64,000 nucleotides of DNA from positions 147,812 to 211,811 of the forward strand of contig NZ_JAHKRC010000011.1 of the NCBI RefSeq assembly GCF_019345465.1, read 5' to 3'. The notes beneath the pieces are model-generated. The model made no database searches. It saw only the letters and a list, made by a program, of their open reading frames with translations, and was not told the origin of the DNA. Each line of letters begins with the position of its first letter. Positions within the stretch are counted from its first letter, which is position 1. This DNA is from Pseudomonas sp. NKUCC02_KPG. GTDB taxonomy: Bacteria; Pseudomonadota; Gammaproteobacteria; Pseudomonadales; Pseudomonadaceae. A program made the translations under genes and the position numbers. Positions 26,867-36,230 of the stretch are shown in pieces.

Positions 26867-26967
26867 TGTAGTCGCTGACGAGGCACGAGGCTGCGATGGG
26901 GTGCGTAGCAGCCCCGACCTTGTGGTGGTGCCCTTAATCGCAGCCTCGTGCCTCGTCAGCGACTACA
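26867..26967. repeat. REPIN with perfect 31-bp arms (type TGTAGTCGCTG)
   Basis: The left arm 26867-26897 and right arm 26937-26967 are exact inverse complements over 31 bases, beginning TGTAGTCGCTGACGAGGC. The 39-base centre carries smaller stems. It is of the same family as the element at 32418-32513. REPINs are mobilised in trans by RAYT transposases in pseudomonads; none is in this window. Confidence 0.85.
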
Positions 26968-26983
26968 GGTTTTGCCGGCACGC

Positions 26984-29896
26984 TTACTCGCTATCCAGAT
27001 GCAGAGGCGAAATCACCCGGCCATCACTCTCTGCTTCACCCAGCGTGGCATCGATAAAGTACACGCGCTCATCAGCCAACTGGCCTTTGTCCACCAGGAA
27101 GTCCTTGATGCTGCTTGCGCGGTCCTGGCCGAGTTGACGCAACAGCACTTCGCTTTTGCTCCAGAAGTCGATCAATGCATCGGTCATTTTGGCAGCGCGC
27201 TCGTCACGGCTCAGGTCTTTCCATTCTGCAGGCGGCTGCTGTTTGAGACGGGTGCGGTAGATGCCTTCGAGCAACGGTCCTTTCTCATCATCCGGCACGG
27301 TCAGCAAACCCGCCTTGGCCGGGACTTTGTCACCACGGCGCTGGAGGATCTTGTAGTAGTTGTACTGGAACTCGCGCTCAAGACGTTCTTTCGCAATGAA
27401 AGGGCCATCACTGCTCTGTGCTGCAGTCCCTTCGATCTCCAGGCGCAAGGCTGGGCGTTCTTTCAACGCCTGGGCCAGGGTGGTCAGCGCTTTTTGCGCC
27501 TCCGGGCTCAGCTCGCTTGATCCTGGCGCGAATGAAACCGTGCCCAGGTCTTCGGCACCACCACCATTGATCAGGCCGCCAATGAACTTGAAGGGGGCTT
27601 GGGCGGCACGCAGCACCAGATTGCGCACGGTCTGCCAGATAATGGGCATCACACTGAATTGCGGGTTGTTAAGGTCGCCGCTGATCGGCAGTTCGATGGA
27701 GATCTTGCCGTCCGTGTCTTTGAGCAAAGCAATTGCTAGTTTGATCGGCAGATCAACCGCATCGGGGCTGTCGACTTTCTCCCCGAGCTGCAATTGCTCG
27801 ACCACCAGTTTGTTCTCGGCCTTGAGCTGACCCTTGGTGATCATGTAGTGCAGATCAAGGTTCAGCCGACCCTTGCGGATACGGTAGCCGGCAAATTTGC
27901 CGGAGTAGGGCGTCAATGTCGTCAATTCGACACGCTTGAAGCTGGTGGCGATATCCAGGCTTGCCATCGGGTCAAACGGGTTGACGCTGCCCTTGATGGT
28001 CACCGGGGCATAACGGTCGACCTTACCCGCTATATTCACCGGGGCGGGCTTGGCATTGCGGCTATCGATGGTGCCGATCTGTCCGTTGAGCTGTTGAACG
28101 GCTGTCTGGAAGTTGGGTGTCAGGCTGAAGTCGGCGAAGTTGGCCGAGCCGTCGTTGATCGCAATCGCGCCTATGTGAATGCCCAGCGGCTTGTCCTTGC
28201 TGGCGGTGCTCTTGGCGGTGCTGCCTGCCGGTTGGGGGATCAGCAGGTCATCGATATTGGTGGTGCGGTCGTCGTTGATCATGAAGCGCACGTACGGCTT
28301 CTCGAAGTTGACCCTGGTCACCGACAAGCTATCGCCGTGCTGGTATTTCACGTCCTCCAGCACCAGTTTTTGCCACTTGAGGAAGTCGCGGTCTTTGAGT
28401 GTGTCCAGCGTGTGCAGTTGATCGACCTGTGCACGGCCCTCTACGGTAAAGGCCAGTGGCTCGGTGCTTTTGAGATTAACCGCCAGGTCGCTGCCGAGCA
28501 TGCCGCTGCGCAGTTCAAGTCGTATGAACGGGTCGATGTAGGCCTGGGCGATACGCAGGTCGATGTCCTTGGTTGTAACCTTGAGCCTGGCACTCACCGG
28601 GCTCAGGTTGACGTCGCCACTGGCGTCAAGCTTGCCTTGCTTGCCCACACCGGTATCCAGTTTGAGGGTGAAGGGCGAGCGGTTCAGGCTGTCGAAGTTC
28701 TGCAGATTCAAGTTAAGCGGACCGATATCCAGCGCTACCGGGGTTTTGGGCTCTTTATCGGCGAGGTGTACGCGATAGTCGCGTAATTCAACATTCTTAA
28801 GCAGCACTTCCCAGGGCTTGCCCGGTGCTACGGGTGCTGATTTTGGTGCTTCAACCGTGACGACTTGTTCTTTTTTGGACGGTGCCTTTGTGGCTGGAGT
28901 GGTAAACAGTTTTTGCCAATCAAGCTGGCCATCCTTCTCGCGGGTGGCCCAGGTTTCGAGGTTGCGGCTGTTGATCTTGCCGACGACGACTTGCTGCTTG
29001 GCCAGATCCACGCGGGTGTCACTGACATCCAGGCGCTCCAGTCGTACCAGGGGGCGCCCGTCTGGAGCGTTGATCTTGAACGGAGCGATGCTGGCCGAGG
29101 CATTGGTCAGCACCATCTCGGTTTCTTTGGACAGGTTCAGGCTGTAATCGGTGCTGAAATTCAGCACGCCATCTTCCAGTACCAGTGGCAGGGCATCGCG
29201 TACATAAGGCCACCAGACCTTCATCTGGCCATCGGTAACTTTCAGTTTGCCGGTGGAGGCTATCGGCACCAGGCTTAACGTGCCGCTCCAGTCAATACGC
29301 CCGCCCGCCGGGCCGACAGCTACCAGGGTCATGTCGGCGTTGTCATCGGGCAGGGTGCTGAGGTTTTTCAGCTCCAGGTCCATTGAGTCGTACAAAAAAT
29401 CAATGGGTTCGCTGGGACGCATATCGGTGAAGTGCAGGTAGCCGTCAGCCAGCTTGATGCTGTCGAGGCGCACAGGGAACGGTTTGCTGTCGGGTTCGCT
29501 CGGGGCAGGTTCGCTGGCCGGCAACTTGAACAGTTGGGTCAGATTGAGTGAGCCATCCTTGTTGAACAGCACCTCGGTCTTGGGCTTTTCCAGTTGGACT
29601 TCAGCCAGGTGCAACGCTTTTGTCCACAGGCTGTCGAGCTGAAGATTGACGTACAGCCGTTCAAAACCGATCTGTTCCTTGCCTGGTTCGCCGGTCCTGA
29701 ACCCCCACAGTGTCAGCTCCAGGCTGAAAGGGTTGAATTCCAGCCGGTCGAGTTTGGCGGGCACCGTGGCGTAGTTGGCAAGCTGCTGGTTGATGATGCG
29801 CAGGCCAATGCCCGGCAGAATCAGGAAGCCAAGCACGCTGTACAGCGCGATAGCAATCAGCACGGCGCCGATGGCGCGGATCAATCCTTTGAGCAT
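26984..29896 (-). CDS. DUF748 (AsmA-like) envelope protein with OmpA-like C terminus
   Basis: 970 residues. One N-terminal membrane helix (about 5-30, LIRAIGAVLIAIALYSVLGF) anchors a large periplasmic part made of repeated AsmA/DUF748-type beta segments, which family relatives use as long lipid-transfer-like or assembly scaffolds. After residue about 785 the sequence changes: FAPGSSELSPEAQKAL and LRLEIEGTA resemble the first half of an OmpA_C peptidoglycan-binding domain, and RASSIKDFLVDKGQLADERVYFIDA resembles its second half, with about 100 residues between. It stands alone between REPINs, opposite in strand to the BON gene. The function is not established. Confidence 0.8.
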   Translation of the reverse strand: MLKGLIRAIGAVLIAIALYSVLGFLILPGIGLRIINQQLANYATVPAKLDRLEFNPFSLELTLWGFRTGEPGKEQIGFERLYVNLQLDSLWTKALHLAEVQLEKPKTEVLFNKDGSLNLTQLFKLPASEPAPSEPDSKPFPVRLDSIKLADGYLHFTDMRPSEPIDFLYDSMDLELKNLSTLPDDNADMTLVAVGPAGGRIDWSGTLSLVPIASTGKLKVTDGQMKVWWPYVRDALPLVLEDGVLNFSTDYSLNLSKETEMVLTNASASIAPFKINAPDGRPLVRLERLDVSDTRVDLAKQQVVVGKINSRNLETWATREKDGQLDWQKLFTTPATKAPSKKEQVVTVEAPKSAPVAPGKPWEVLLKNVELRDYRVHLADKEPKTPVALDIGPLNLNLQNFDSLNRSPFTLKLDTGVGKQGKLDASGDVNLSPVSARLKVTTKDIDLRIAQAYIDPFIRLELRSGMLGSDLAVNLKSTEPLAFTVEGRAQVDQLHTLDTLKDRDFLKWQKLVLEDVKYQHGDSLSVTRVNFEKPYVRFMINDDRTTNIDDLLIPQPAGSTAKSTASKDKPLGIHIGAIAINDGSANFADFSLTPNFQTAVQQLNGQIGTIDSRNAKPAPVNIAGKVDRYAPVTIKGSVNPFDPMASLDIATSFKRVELTTLTPYSGKFAGYRIRKGRLNLDLHYMITKGQLKAENKLVVEQLQLGEKVDSPDAVDLPIKLAIALLKDTDGKISIELPISGDLNNPQFSVMPIIWQTVRNLVLRAAQAPFKFIGGLINGGGAEDLGTVSFAPGSSELSPEAQKALTTLAQALKERPALRLEIEGTAAQSSDGPFIAKERLEREFQYNYYKILQRRGDKVPAKAGLLTVPDDEKGPLLEGIYRTRLKQQPPAEWKDLSRDERAAKMTDALIDFWSKSEVLLRQLGQDRASSIKDFLVDKGQLADERVYFIDATLGEAESDGRVISPLHLDSE

Positions 29897-29983
29897 GTAG
29901 GGCGTCGTCTATAGCAGTCGGAGTGCCTTTGAGTATGGCACGCGTTTCTGGTTCCGAGACGAACGCTGTACTCAGAGGATGTT

Positions 29984-30997
29984 TTAAAACTGAAGGATCA
30001 AGGTTTTCAACGGTGGCTGCTGATCCTGGGACGGGAAGTCACTGGCCGGGGTCAATACTTGCCAGTCGCGAACCGGGCGGCCTGCCTTCTCGGCACAGCG
30101 CAAAACCTGTTCGCGCCAGTCGTCCATGCTGACCTTCGCCAGGTTGTTGCAACAAATCAGCACGCCGTCCGGGGCGGTAGTCAACACCGCAGGCTTGAGC
30201 AGGCTTTGGTAATCGCGCAGCAGATCGACTGTGCCGAATGCGCTTTTGGCCCATGCAGGGGGGTCAAGCAACACCAGATCATATTCACGTTGATCCAGTC
30301 GCGGGTAGGCGGGCAGCTTGTGGCGGCGTTGAATAATCGGCAAGCCGGCCAGTTGGCGGATGGCTGCAAAATAGTCGGACTGCACGAACTTCATCTTGGG
30401 CAATTGAGGGTTCAGCAGGCCGTTTTCCCGGCCCACCGCGAGGTTACCCTCGGCGAAATCGAGATTGCAGACTTCACGGGCGCCACCCGCAGCCGCACTC
30501 AGGCCCACGCCGCAAGTGTAGGAGAAGAGGTTGAGTACGCTTTTGCCGGCACTGTGTTGTTTGACCCAGCCGCGAGCGTTGCGCAGATCGAGAAACAACA
30601 GAGGGTCTTGCCCGGCATGGCGCCCGCGCACGCGGTACTTCAGCCCCCATTCGTGGCCGACGGTGTCTTCGAGTGCGGCATCTTCAGCGCGGTACACGGT
30701 ATCTTCGCGATCAATGCGTGAATTGCCCTGGGAGCGGTCGTTGTAAACCAGCAACAGGTCGAGGCCCAAGTGACGATTGATCGCGTCATGCAGTTGCAGC
30801 AAATCATCGCGCTCAAGACGCTGATGAAAGCTTTGCACCAGCAGTTGCGGGCCGTAGCGGTCGATGGTCAGTCCGCCAGCGCCTTCCTGGCTGCCGTGGA
30901 ACAGGCGATAGCAGTCAGTGCCCTGAGCATGCAGCTCGGCCAACAGGTCGTGACGGTTATCGAGGGCGGCGCGCAGCGCCTGATTCAAGGAAGACAT
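29984..30997 (-). CDS. Class I SAM-dependent methyltransferase (RlmI-like)
   Basis: 337 residues. The N-terminal region (YRLFHGSQEGAGGLTIDRYG) resembles the EEHEE part of the RlmI/RlmK family of rRNA cytosine-C5 methyltransferases. The SAM loop VLNLFSYTCGVGLSAAAGG and the DLVLLDPPAWAKS motif are clear. The late motif has CCNNLAK where RlmI-type enzymes have a cysteine-bearing motif, so an rRNA cytosine target is plausible but unproven. It is monocistronic, and a REPIN lies upstream at 31063. Confidence 0.8.
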   Translation of the reverse strand: MSSLNQALRAALDNRHDLLAELHAQGTDCYRLFHGSQEGAGGLTIDRYGPQLLVQSFHQRLERDDLLQLHDAINRHLGLDLLLVYNDRSQGNSRIDREDTVYRAEDAALEDTVGHEWGLKYRVRGRHAGQDPLLFLDLRNARGWVKQHSAGKSVLNLFSYTCGVGLSAAAGGAREVCNLDFAEGNLAVGRENGLLNPQLPKMKFVQSDYFAAIRQLAGLPIIQRRHKLPAYPRLDQREYDLVLLDPPAWAKSAFGTVDLLRDYQSLLKPAVLTTAPDGVLICCNNLAKVSMDDWREQVLRCAEKAGRPVRDWQVLTPASDFPSQDQQPPLKTLILQF

Positions 30998-31062
30998 GCC
31001 ATGCGCCTTGGGGGATAGATAAGGCGCGGCAGTTTAGCAGAATAGGGTGTACGAAACTTCAG

Positions 31063-31149
31063 TGTGGAAGCGGGCTTGCTCACGATCGTATCCGCGCGGC
31101 TTGACCGACAGACCGAGTAGTCTGCATCGCGAGCAAGCCCGCTCCCACA
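31063..31149. repeat. REPIN (type GTGGGAGCGGGC)
   Basis: Left arm TGTGGAAGCGGGCTTGCT from 31063 and right arm ATCGCGAGCAAGCCCGCT ending at 31149 are inverted copies with two or so mismatches, about 38 bases apart. It lies between the starts of the methyltransferase and the end of the thiolase gene. Same family as the element at 45420-45503. Confidence 0.85.
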
Positions 31150-31159
31150 GGGTGTGCGG

Positions 31160-32341
31160 TTACTCCCGCTCGATCGCCAGTGCCACGCCCTGGCCACCGC
31201 CAATGCACAGGGTTGCCAGGCCTTTTTTCCCGTCGCGCTTGATCATTTCGTGGAGCAGGGTGACGAGGATACGGCAGCCCGACGCTCCAATCGGGTGGCC
31301 AATGGCAATAGCCCCTCCGTTGACGTTGACCTTGCTCGCGTCCCAGTTCAACTCTTTGCCCACTGCCAGCGCTTGTGCCGCGAACGCTTCGTTGGCTTCG
31401 ATCAGGTCCAGTTGCTCAAGGCTCCAGCCTGCCTTGCTCAGGCAGCGCTGAGTGGCGCTCACAGGACCGATACCCATGATGGCCGGGTCTACGCCAGCGT
31501 TGGCGTAGGCGGCAATCCTGGCCAGCACCGGCAAGCCAAGGGCTTTGGCCTTGGTGGCACTCATCAGCATCACTGCGGCTGCGCCGTCATTGAGTGAGGA
31601 TGCATTACCCGCGGTCACGGAGCCGTCCTTCTTGAAGGCTGGACGAAGCTTGGCCAACGACTCGGCAGTGGTGCCTGCGCGAGGCTGTTCGTCGGTGGCG
31701 AAAGCGATCGGATCGCCTTTGCGCTGCGGGATCAGGATGGGGGTGATCTCATCGACAAAGCGCCCGGCTTCAATAGCTGCCGTGGCTTTTTGTTGCGAGG
31801 CGGCGGCAAAGGCGTCTTGCGCTTCACGGCTGATGTCGTACTTATCCACAAGGTTCTCTGCAGTGATACCCATGTGGTAGTCGTTGAACGCATCCCACAG
31901 GCCATCGCTGATCATGGTGTCGACGATCTGGCCGTGGCCCATGCGCAGGCCGGTGCGGGCACCGGGCATGATGTAGTTGGACAGGCTCATGTTTTCCTGT
32001 CCGCCGGCAATGATCACCTCTGCATCGCCGCAACGAATCGCCTGGGCGGCCAGGTGCAGGGCCTTGAGGCCCGAGCCGCAGACTTTGTTGAGGGTCAAGG
32101 CAGGAACCGCGAAGGGTAGCCCGGCCTTGATTGCAGCCTGGCGAGCAGGGTTTTGCCCGGCCCCGGCGGTCAGTACCTGGCCCATGATAACTTCGTCGAC
32201 CTGAGTGCCATCCAGCCCGGTTTGCACCAGTAACTGGCGGATGACCGCAGCGCCCAGTTCCACGGCGGGTACATGGGCCAGGGAGCCTTGAAAACTGCCA
32301 ACGGCAGTGCGGGTAGCGGCAACGATTACGACATCTTGCAT
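31160..32341 (-). CDS. Acetyl-CoA C-acetyltransferase (thiolase)
   Basis: 393 residues from ATG at 32341 (MQDVVIVAATRTAVG), preceded by AAGAGGAC; a longer frame upstream has no support. The acyl-carrying Cys88 is in LNKVCGSGLKAL. The other thiolase signatures are NGGAIAIGHPIGASG and the C-terminal CIGGGQGVAL with the proton-transfer cysteine. It condenses two acetyl-CoA or cleaves acetoacetyl-CoA. No partner genes (CoA transferase, PHA synthase) are adjacent, so the pathway cannot be told. Flanked by REPINs on both sides. Confidence 0.93.
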   Translation of the reverse strand: MQDVVIVAATRTAVGSFQGSLAHVPAVELGAAVIRQLLVQTGLDGTQVDEVIMGQVLTAGAGQNPARQAAIKAGLPFAVPALTLNKVCGSGLKALHLAAQAIRCGDAEVIIAGGQENMSLSNYIMPGARTGLRMGHGQIVDTMISDGLWDAFNDYHMGITAENLVDKYDISREAQDAFAAASQQKATAAIEAGRFVDEITPILIPQRKGDPIAFATDEQPRAGTTAESLAKLRPAFKKDGSVTAGNASSLNDGAAAVMLMSATKAKALGLPVLARIAAYANAGVDPAIMGIGPVSATQRCLSKAGWSLEQLDLIEANEAFAAQALAVGKELNWDASKVNVNGGAIAIGHPIGASGCRILVTLLHEMIKRDGKKGLATLCIGGGQGVALAIERE

Positions 32342-32417
32342 TGCTAGAGTCCTCTTTATTCTTGGAGTGTTGTGCTCGGAGTCAGGCGGGCATGGTGGCA
32401 TGAAATTCACCCATGGG

Positions 32418-32513
32418 TGTAGTCGCTGCCGCAGGCTGCGATTGCATCGGTACAGTCCGTCAGATTGGTCGTTGCAGTTGTATCGCAGCCTGCGTTCCTC
32501 GGCAGCGACTACA
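32418..32513. repeat. REPIN (type TGTAGTCGCTG), degenerate right arm
   Basis: Left arm TGTAGTCGCTGCCGCAGGCT (32418 onward) and right arm ending GGCAGCGACTACA at 32513. The right arm carries a few extra bases (TTCCT region) relative to the left. It lies between the thiolase start and the MpaB gene end. Confidence 0.8.
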
Positions 32514-33390
32514 GGCTTTTGTTGCTCAACCCCATGCGCCGCCGTGCTCGTTGCACGGAGCCATTGCGCACGGCCCAGCGAAGGATCGGCGCCGTACTGT
32601 TCACTTCGGCCCGCACCAGCTTGCGAATCAGAGGACGCTGGTGCAGTCCCAGTTGATCGCTGGCCCAGTCAGGCAGCAAATCAATCCCGGCCTTCATCAT
32701 CAGCGCGCCAAAGGGTTTGGCCAGCAGGCTGGGGGAGGGAGCATTGAGCAGCAAGCGAATCACCTCGTGGCTACGCTCATCACACAGCAATTGTGGACGG
32801 ATTGCCTCGAGGTAGTCGGTCACTTGCTGGCGTGAGCGCGGAACGTTTGTAGCGCCCAGGCGTTCAGCGATCATGGCTATTTCGTCGTAGTAACGATCCT
32901 GATCTGCACCGGATAAATGGGGGTTGCGATAGCGCAAGTGAGCGGCGAGGAAATTGCTGACCTCTGCCACATGCACCCAGGTCAACAATTCGGGGTCGCT
33001 GGCGGCATAGGGGCGACCATCGAGGCCGGTGCCGGTGACTTGCAGGTGGATGGTACGCACCTTGTCGATCAGCCAGTTGGCATCACCGGTGGCACCGAAA
33101 GTGGTTCCAGAAATGAACTGCCCGGTGCGGCGTAACCGACCCAGCATGTCCTGACGAAAATTGGAGTGGTCCCACACCCCGGCCAGGGCCAGTGGGTGCA
33201 AGGCTTGCAGCATCAAGGCGCTGATGCCGCCAATCAGCATGCTGGTGAAATCACCATGTACCTGCCAACTGATGGAGTCCGGGCCAAACAGGCCGGGATC
33301 GCCCTTGGGGTTTTCGAGGTCGAGCTGGCCGAGGGAGAGCCCGGTCAGGCTCATGATCTGGCGTTCGATGGGGCGGCGGATAAGTTCCAT
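32509..33390 (-). CDS. Oxygenase MpaB family protein (DUF2236)
   Basis: 293 residues. The DUF2236/MpaB core is visible: FGPDSISWQVHGDFTSMLIGG, LMLQALHPLALAGVWDHS, and the paired GDANWLIDKVRTIHLQVTGTG and TWVHVAEVSNFLAAH. The histidines in these stretches fit a heme-binding or metal-binding pocket inferred for the family. Relatives include MpaB of mycophenolic acid synthesis and latex-clearing protein; a bacterial substrate is generally unknown. The stop lies at the edge of the REPIN at 32418-32513. pgi follows upstream after 52 bases on the same strand. Confidence 0.8.
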   Translation of the reverse strand: MELIRRPIERQIMSLTGLSLGQLDLENPKGDPGLFGPDSISWQVHGDFTSMLIGGISALMLQALHPLALAGVWDHSNFRQDMLGRLRRTGQFISGTTFGATGDANWLIDKVRTIHLQVTGTGLDGRPYAASDPELLTWVHVAEVSNFLAAHLRYRNPHLSGADQDRYYDEIAMIAERLGATNVPRSRQQVTDYLEAIRPQLLCDERSHEVIRLLLNAPSPSLLAKPFGALMMKAGIDLLPDWASDQLGLHQRPLIRKLVRAEVNSTAPILRWAVRNGSVQRARRRMGLSNKSL

Positions 33391-33442
33391 GATGCCTTTC
33401 TCGATGGTGCCAGCCAGTCGGTGAAGACTGGCTGGCTATCAA

Positions 33443-35107
33443 TCAACCGCGATGGCGACCGCGGAAGTAGTTGATCAGACCTTGGGTCGAAGCATCGTCG
33501 GCCGGCTCTTCCTGGCTGCCGACCAGGCGGTTGTAAACGCCCTTGCCCAGTTCCTTGCCCAGCTCGACACCCCATTGGTCGAAGGCGTTGATGCCCCAGA
33601 TCACGCTTTGCACAAAGACCTTGTGCTCGTACAGCGCAACCAGCGCGCCCAGACGACGCGGGCTGATGCGTTCAACCACCAGGGTATTGCTCGGACGGTT
33701 GCCTGGAATCACCTTGTGCGGTGCGAGTTTTTGCACCTCTTCTTCGGCCATGCCTTTGTCGCGCAATTCAGTTTCGGCTTCTTCGCGGGTTTTACCCAGC
33801 ATCAGAGCCTGGCTTTGCGACAGGCAGTTGGCATACAGCCACTGATGGTGATCGGCCACAGGGTTGAAACTGACGATCGGCACGATGAAATCGGCCGGGA
33901 TCAGCTGGGTGCCCTGATGCAGTAACTGGTGATACGCATGCTGACCGTTGCAGCCTACGCCGCCCCAGATGACAGGACCCGTGTCGGTGGACACCGGAGT
34001 GCCGTCCTGGCGCACGCTTTTGCCGTTGGACTCCATGTCCAGCTGTTGCAAGTGTTTGGTGATGTTGCGCAGGTAGTGGTCGTACGGCAGGATCGCGTGG
34101 CTTTGTGCGCCCCAGAAATTGCCATACCAGACACCCAGTGCGGCCATCAGCACAGGCATGTTCTGTTCAAACGGAGCGGTCTGGAAGTGCTGGTCCATGG
34201 TGTAGGCACCGGACAGAAGCTCCTTGAAGTTGGACATGCCGATTGCCAGGGCAATTGGCAAGCCGATGGCCGACCACAGCGAGTAACGCCCGCCGACCCA
34301 GTCCCACATCGGGAAGATGTTCTCTTCGCGAATACCGAAGGCCACAGCGGCCGCGTTGTTGCTCGATACGGCGATAAAGTGGCGATGCAGCTCTGCTTCC
34401 GAACCGCCCTGGGCCAGGTACCAGGCCCGGGCAGCCTGAGCGTTTTTCAGGGTTTCGAGGGTGTTGAAGGATTTGGACGAAACGATAAACAGCGTGGTTT
34501 CGGCGCGCAATTTGGCGGTCAGTTCATGGAATTCACTGCCGTCGATATTTGCCAGGTAGTGGCAACGCACCCCTTTTTGGGCGTAGGACAACAGCGCTTC
34601 AGAGACCAGCTCGGGGCCCAGGAAAGAGCCACCAATGCCAATGTTGACGATATCGGTGATCGGTTTTTCGGTGTAACCACGCCACAGACCGTCGTGAATC
34701 CTGCCGACCAGCTCGGTCATCTGGTTCAGGACTTTATGCACCTCGGGCATGATGTTCACGCCGTTCACCGACAGTTTGTCGGCAACCGGGCGGCGCAGCG
34801 CGGTGTGCAAGGCTGGACGGCCTTCAGAGGCGTTGACGATTTCGCCACCAAACAGCGACTTGATCGCGCCTTTGAGATCGACCTCGTTGGCGAGATTGAC
34901 CAACAGGTCGCGGGTCTCGTTGGTGATCAGGTTTTTCGAGTAGTCCAGAAACAGCCCGCAGCTGCTCAGGGTGAATTCTTCAAAACGTTTGGGGTTGCTG
35001 TTAAACGCGTCGCGCATGCTGAAATTTTGCATGTCAGCGCGGTGGAGTTTCAACGCTTGCCAAGCGGGCAGAGCGGTAACGTCATGAGGGGTGCGGTAGT
35101 ACGCCAT
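33443..35107 (-). CDS. pgi: Glucose-6-phosphate isomerase
   Basis: 554 residues, the usual size. Signatures: DIVNIGIGGSFLGPEL, the PGI signature WVGGRYSLWSAIGLP (near 270), and the C-terminal GINAFDQWGVELGK with catalytic lysine. RBS AAGGATAT precedes ATG 35107. In pseudomonads, which lack a complete Embden-Meyerhof route, it mainly recycles fructose-6-phosphate into the Entner-Doudoroff cycle and serves gluconeogenesis. It is separated from panC by 262 bases with no gene. Confidence 0.98.
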   Translation of the reverse strand: MAYYRTPHDVTALPAWQALKLHRADMQNFSMRDAFNSNPKRFEEFTLSSCGLFLDYSKNLITNETRDLLVNLANEVDLKGAIKSLFGGEIVNASEGRPALHTALRRPVADKLSVNGVNIMPEVHKVLNQMTELVGRIHDGLWRGYTEKPITDIVNIGIGGSFLGPELVSEALLSYAQKGVRCHYLANIDGSEFHELTAKLRAETTLFIVSSKSFNTLETLKNAQAARAWYLAQGGSEAELHRHFIAVSSNNAAAVAFGIREENIFPMWDWVGGRYSLWSAIGLPIALAIGMSNFKELLSGAYTMDQHFQTAPFEQNMPVLMAALGVWYGNFWGAQSHAILPYDHYLRNITKHLQQLDMESNGKSVRQDGTPVSTDTGPVIWGGVGCNGQHAYHQLLHQGTQLIPADFIVPIVSFNPVADHHQWLYANCLSQSQALMLGKTREEAETELRDKGMAEEEVQKLAPHKVIPGNRPSNTLVVERISPRRLGALVALYEHKVFVQSVIWGINAFDQWGVELGKELGKGVYNRLVGSQEEPADDASTQGLINYFRGRHRG

Positions 35108-35369
35108 CGCTGCGGATATCCTTTTTGCTTGAACTGCCTTTGGACACTGAAAACGCCTGCACCTTTTTATTATCGAGGTGCCCGGTCGGTCTGATTCTGC
35201 ACGTCAGCTAGAAGCAGGGCGATTACAGTACCTCTCTCGCCTGCTTCTGTCTTGGCTTTGTCTGACAACAAACGGTAACTTTTGTCACCGCTGTGTCACA
35301 CGAGCTGAATCGTTTCAGTGTTTCTTTATGGAGTGCGGGTCATTCCGCGGGTCCGCGCAGTCGGCTCTG

Positions 35370-36230
35370 TCAGAGCGCGCTGTCGAGGTTTAAGTGCACG
35401 TTGTCGATTAAACGGGTGGCGCCCATAAAAGCCGCGACCAAAATCACCAGGTCACGATCAGTGGCCGTGGCCGGGAGCAAAGTCTGGCCGTGACGCACTT
35501 CCAGGTAGTCGGGGCGAAAGCCGATGGCTTCGATCTGCGCCAGATGCTGGCTGACCAATGCCGGGTAATCGCGCTCACCAGCTTCAATGGCGTGAGCCAT
35601 CTCGCTCAAATGACGGTACAGCGCAGGTGCCAGGGCACGCTGCTCTTCGCTCAGGTAACCATTTCGCGAAGACAGGGCCAGGCCATCTTCGGCGCGTACG
35701 GTCGGTTCACTGATGATCTGGATCGGAAAGTTGAGGTCGTTGACCATTGCACGAATGACTGCCAGCTGCTGGTAGTCCTTTTGGCCAAAGATCGCCAGAT
35801 CAGGCTGAACCATATTGAACAGTTTGCTGACCACCGTGGTCACGCCATCGAAATGCCCCGGGCGACGGCTGCCGCACAGTTCATTGCTCAACTTGGCGGC
35901 AGTAACACGGGTCAGGCCCTCCATGCCGTTGGGGTACATTTCCTCGACGGTTGGGGCAAACAGCAAATGGCAACCTGCCTGCAGGAGTCTTTCCTGATCG
36001 GCCGCCAGAGTGCGCGGATAGGTGGCGAGGTCTTCGTTGGCACCAAACTGCAGCGGGTTTACAAAAATGCTGGCCACTACAAAGTCAGCCTGTTGCGCGG
36101 CGGTGGTGACCAGTGCGCCATGACCGCTGTGCAGATTGCCCATGGTCGGAACCAGGGCTATTTGTTTGCCTTCGCGGCGTGCACGGGCGATAACGGCGCG
36201 CAATTCGCGAACGGTTTTAACTGTGTTCAT
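35370..36230 (-). CDS. panC: Pantothenate synthetase
   Basis: 286 residues. The nucleotidylyl-transferase motif PTMGNLHSGHGAL (about 27-39) and the KMSKS-like ALSSRNGYLS are clear, with FGQKDYQQLAVI between them. It joins pantoate and beta-alanine with ATP. Its ATG overlaps the panB stop (ATGA), showing tight coupling. panD, which would supply beta-alanine, is not in this cluster. Confidence 0.98.
   Translation of the reverse strand: MNTVKTVRELRAVIARARREGKQIALVPTMGNLHSGHGALVTTAAQQADFVVASIFVNPLQFGANEDLATYPRTLAADQERLLQAGCHLLFAPTVEEMYPNGMEGLTRVTAAKLSNELCGSRRPGHFDGVTTVVSKLFNMVQPDLAIFGQKDYQQLAVIRAMVNDLNFPIQIISEPTVRAEDGLALSSRNGYLSEEQRALAPALYRHLSEMAHAIEAGERDYPALVSQHLAQIEAIGFRPDYLEVRHGQTLLPATATDRDLVILVAAFMGATRLIDNVHLNLDSAL

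Noticed and set aside
26867..26967. Long perfect inverted repeat as a transposon end or CRISPR-like repeat
   Set aside because: One unit only, no transposase or target duplication seen; arms match the other REPIN in the window.
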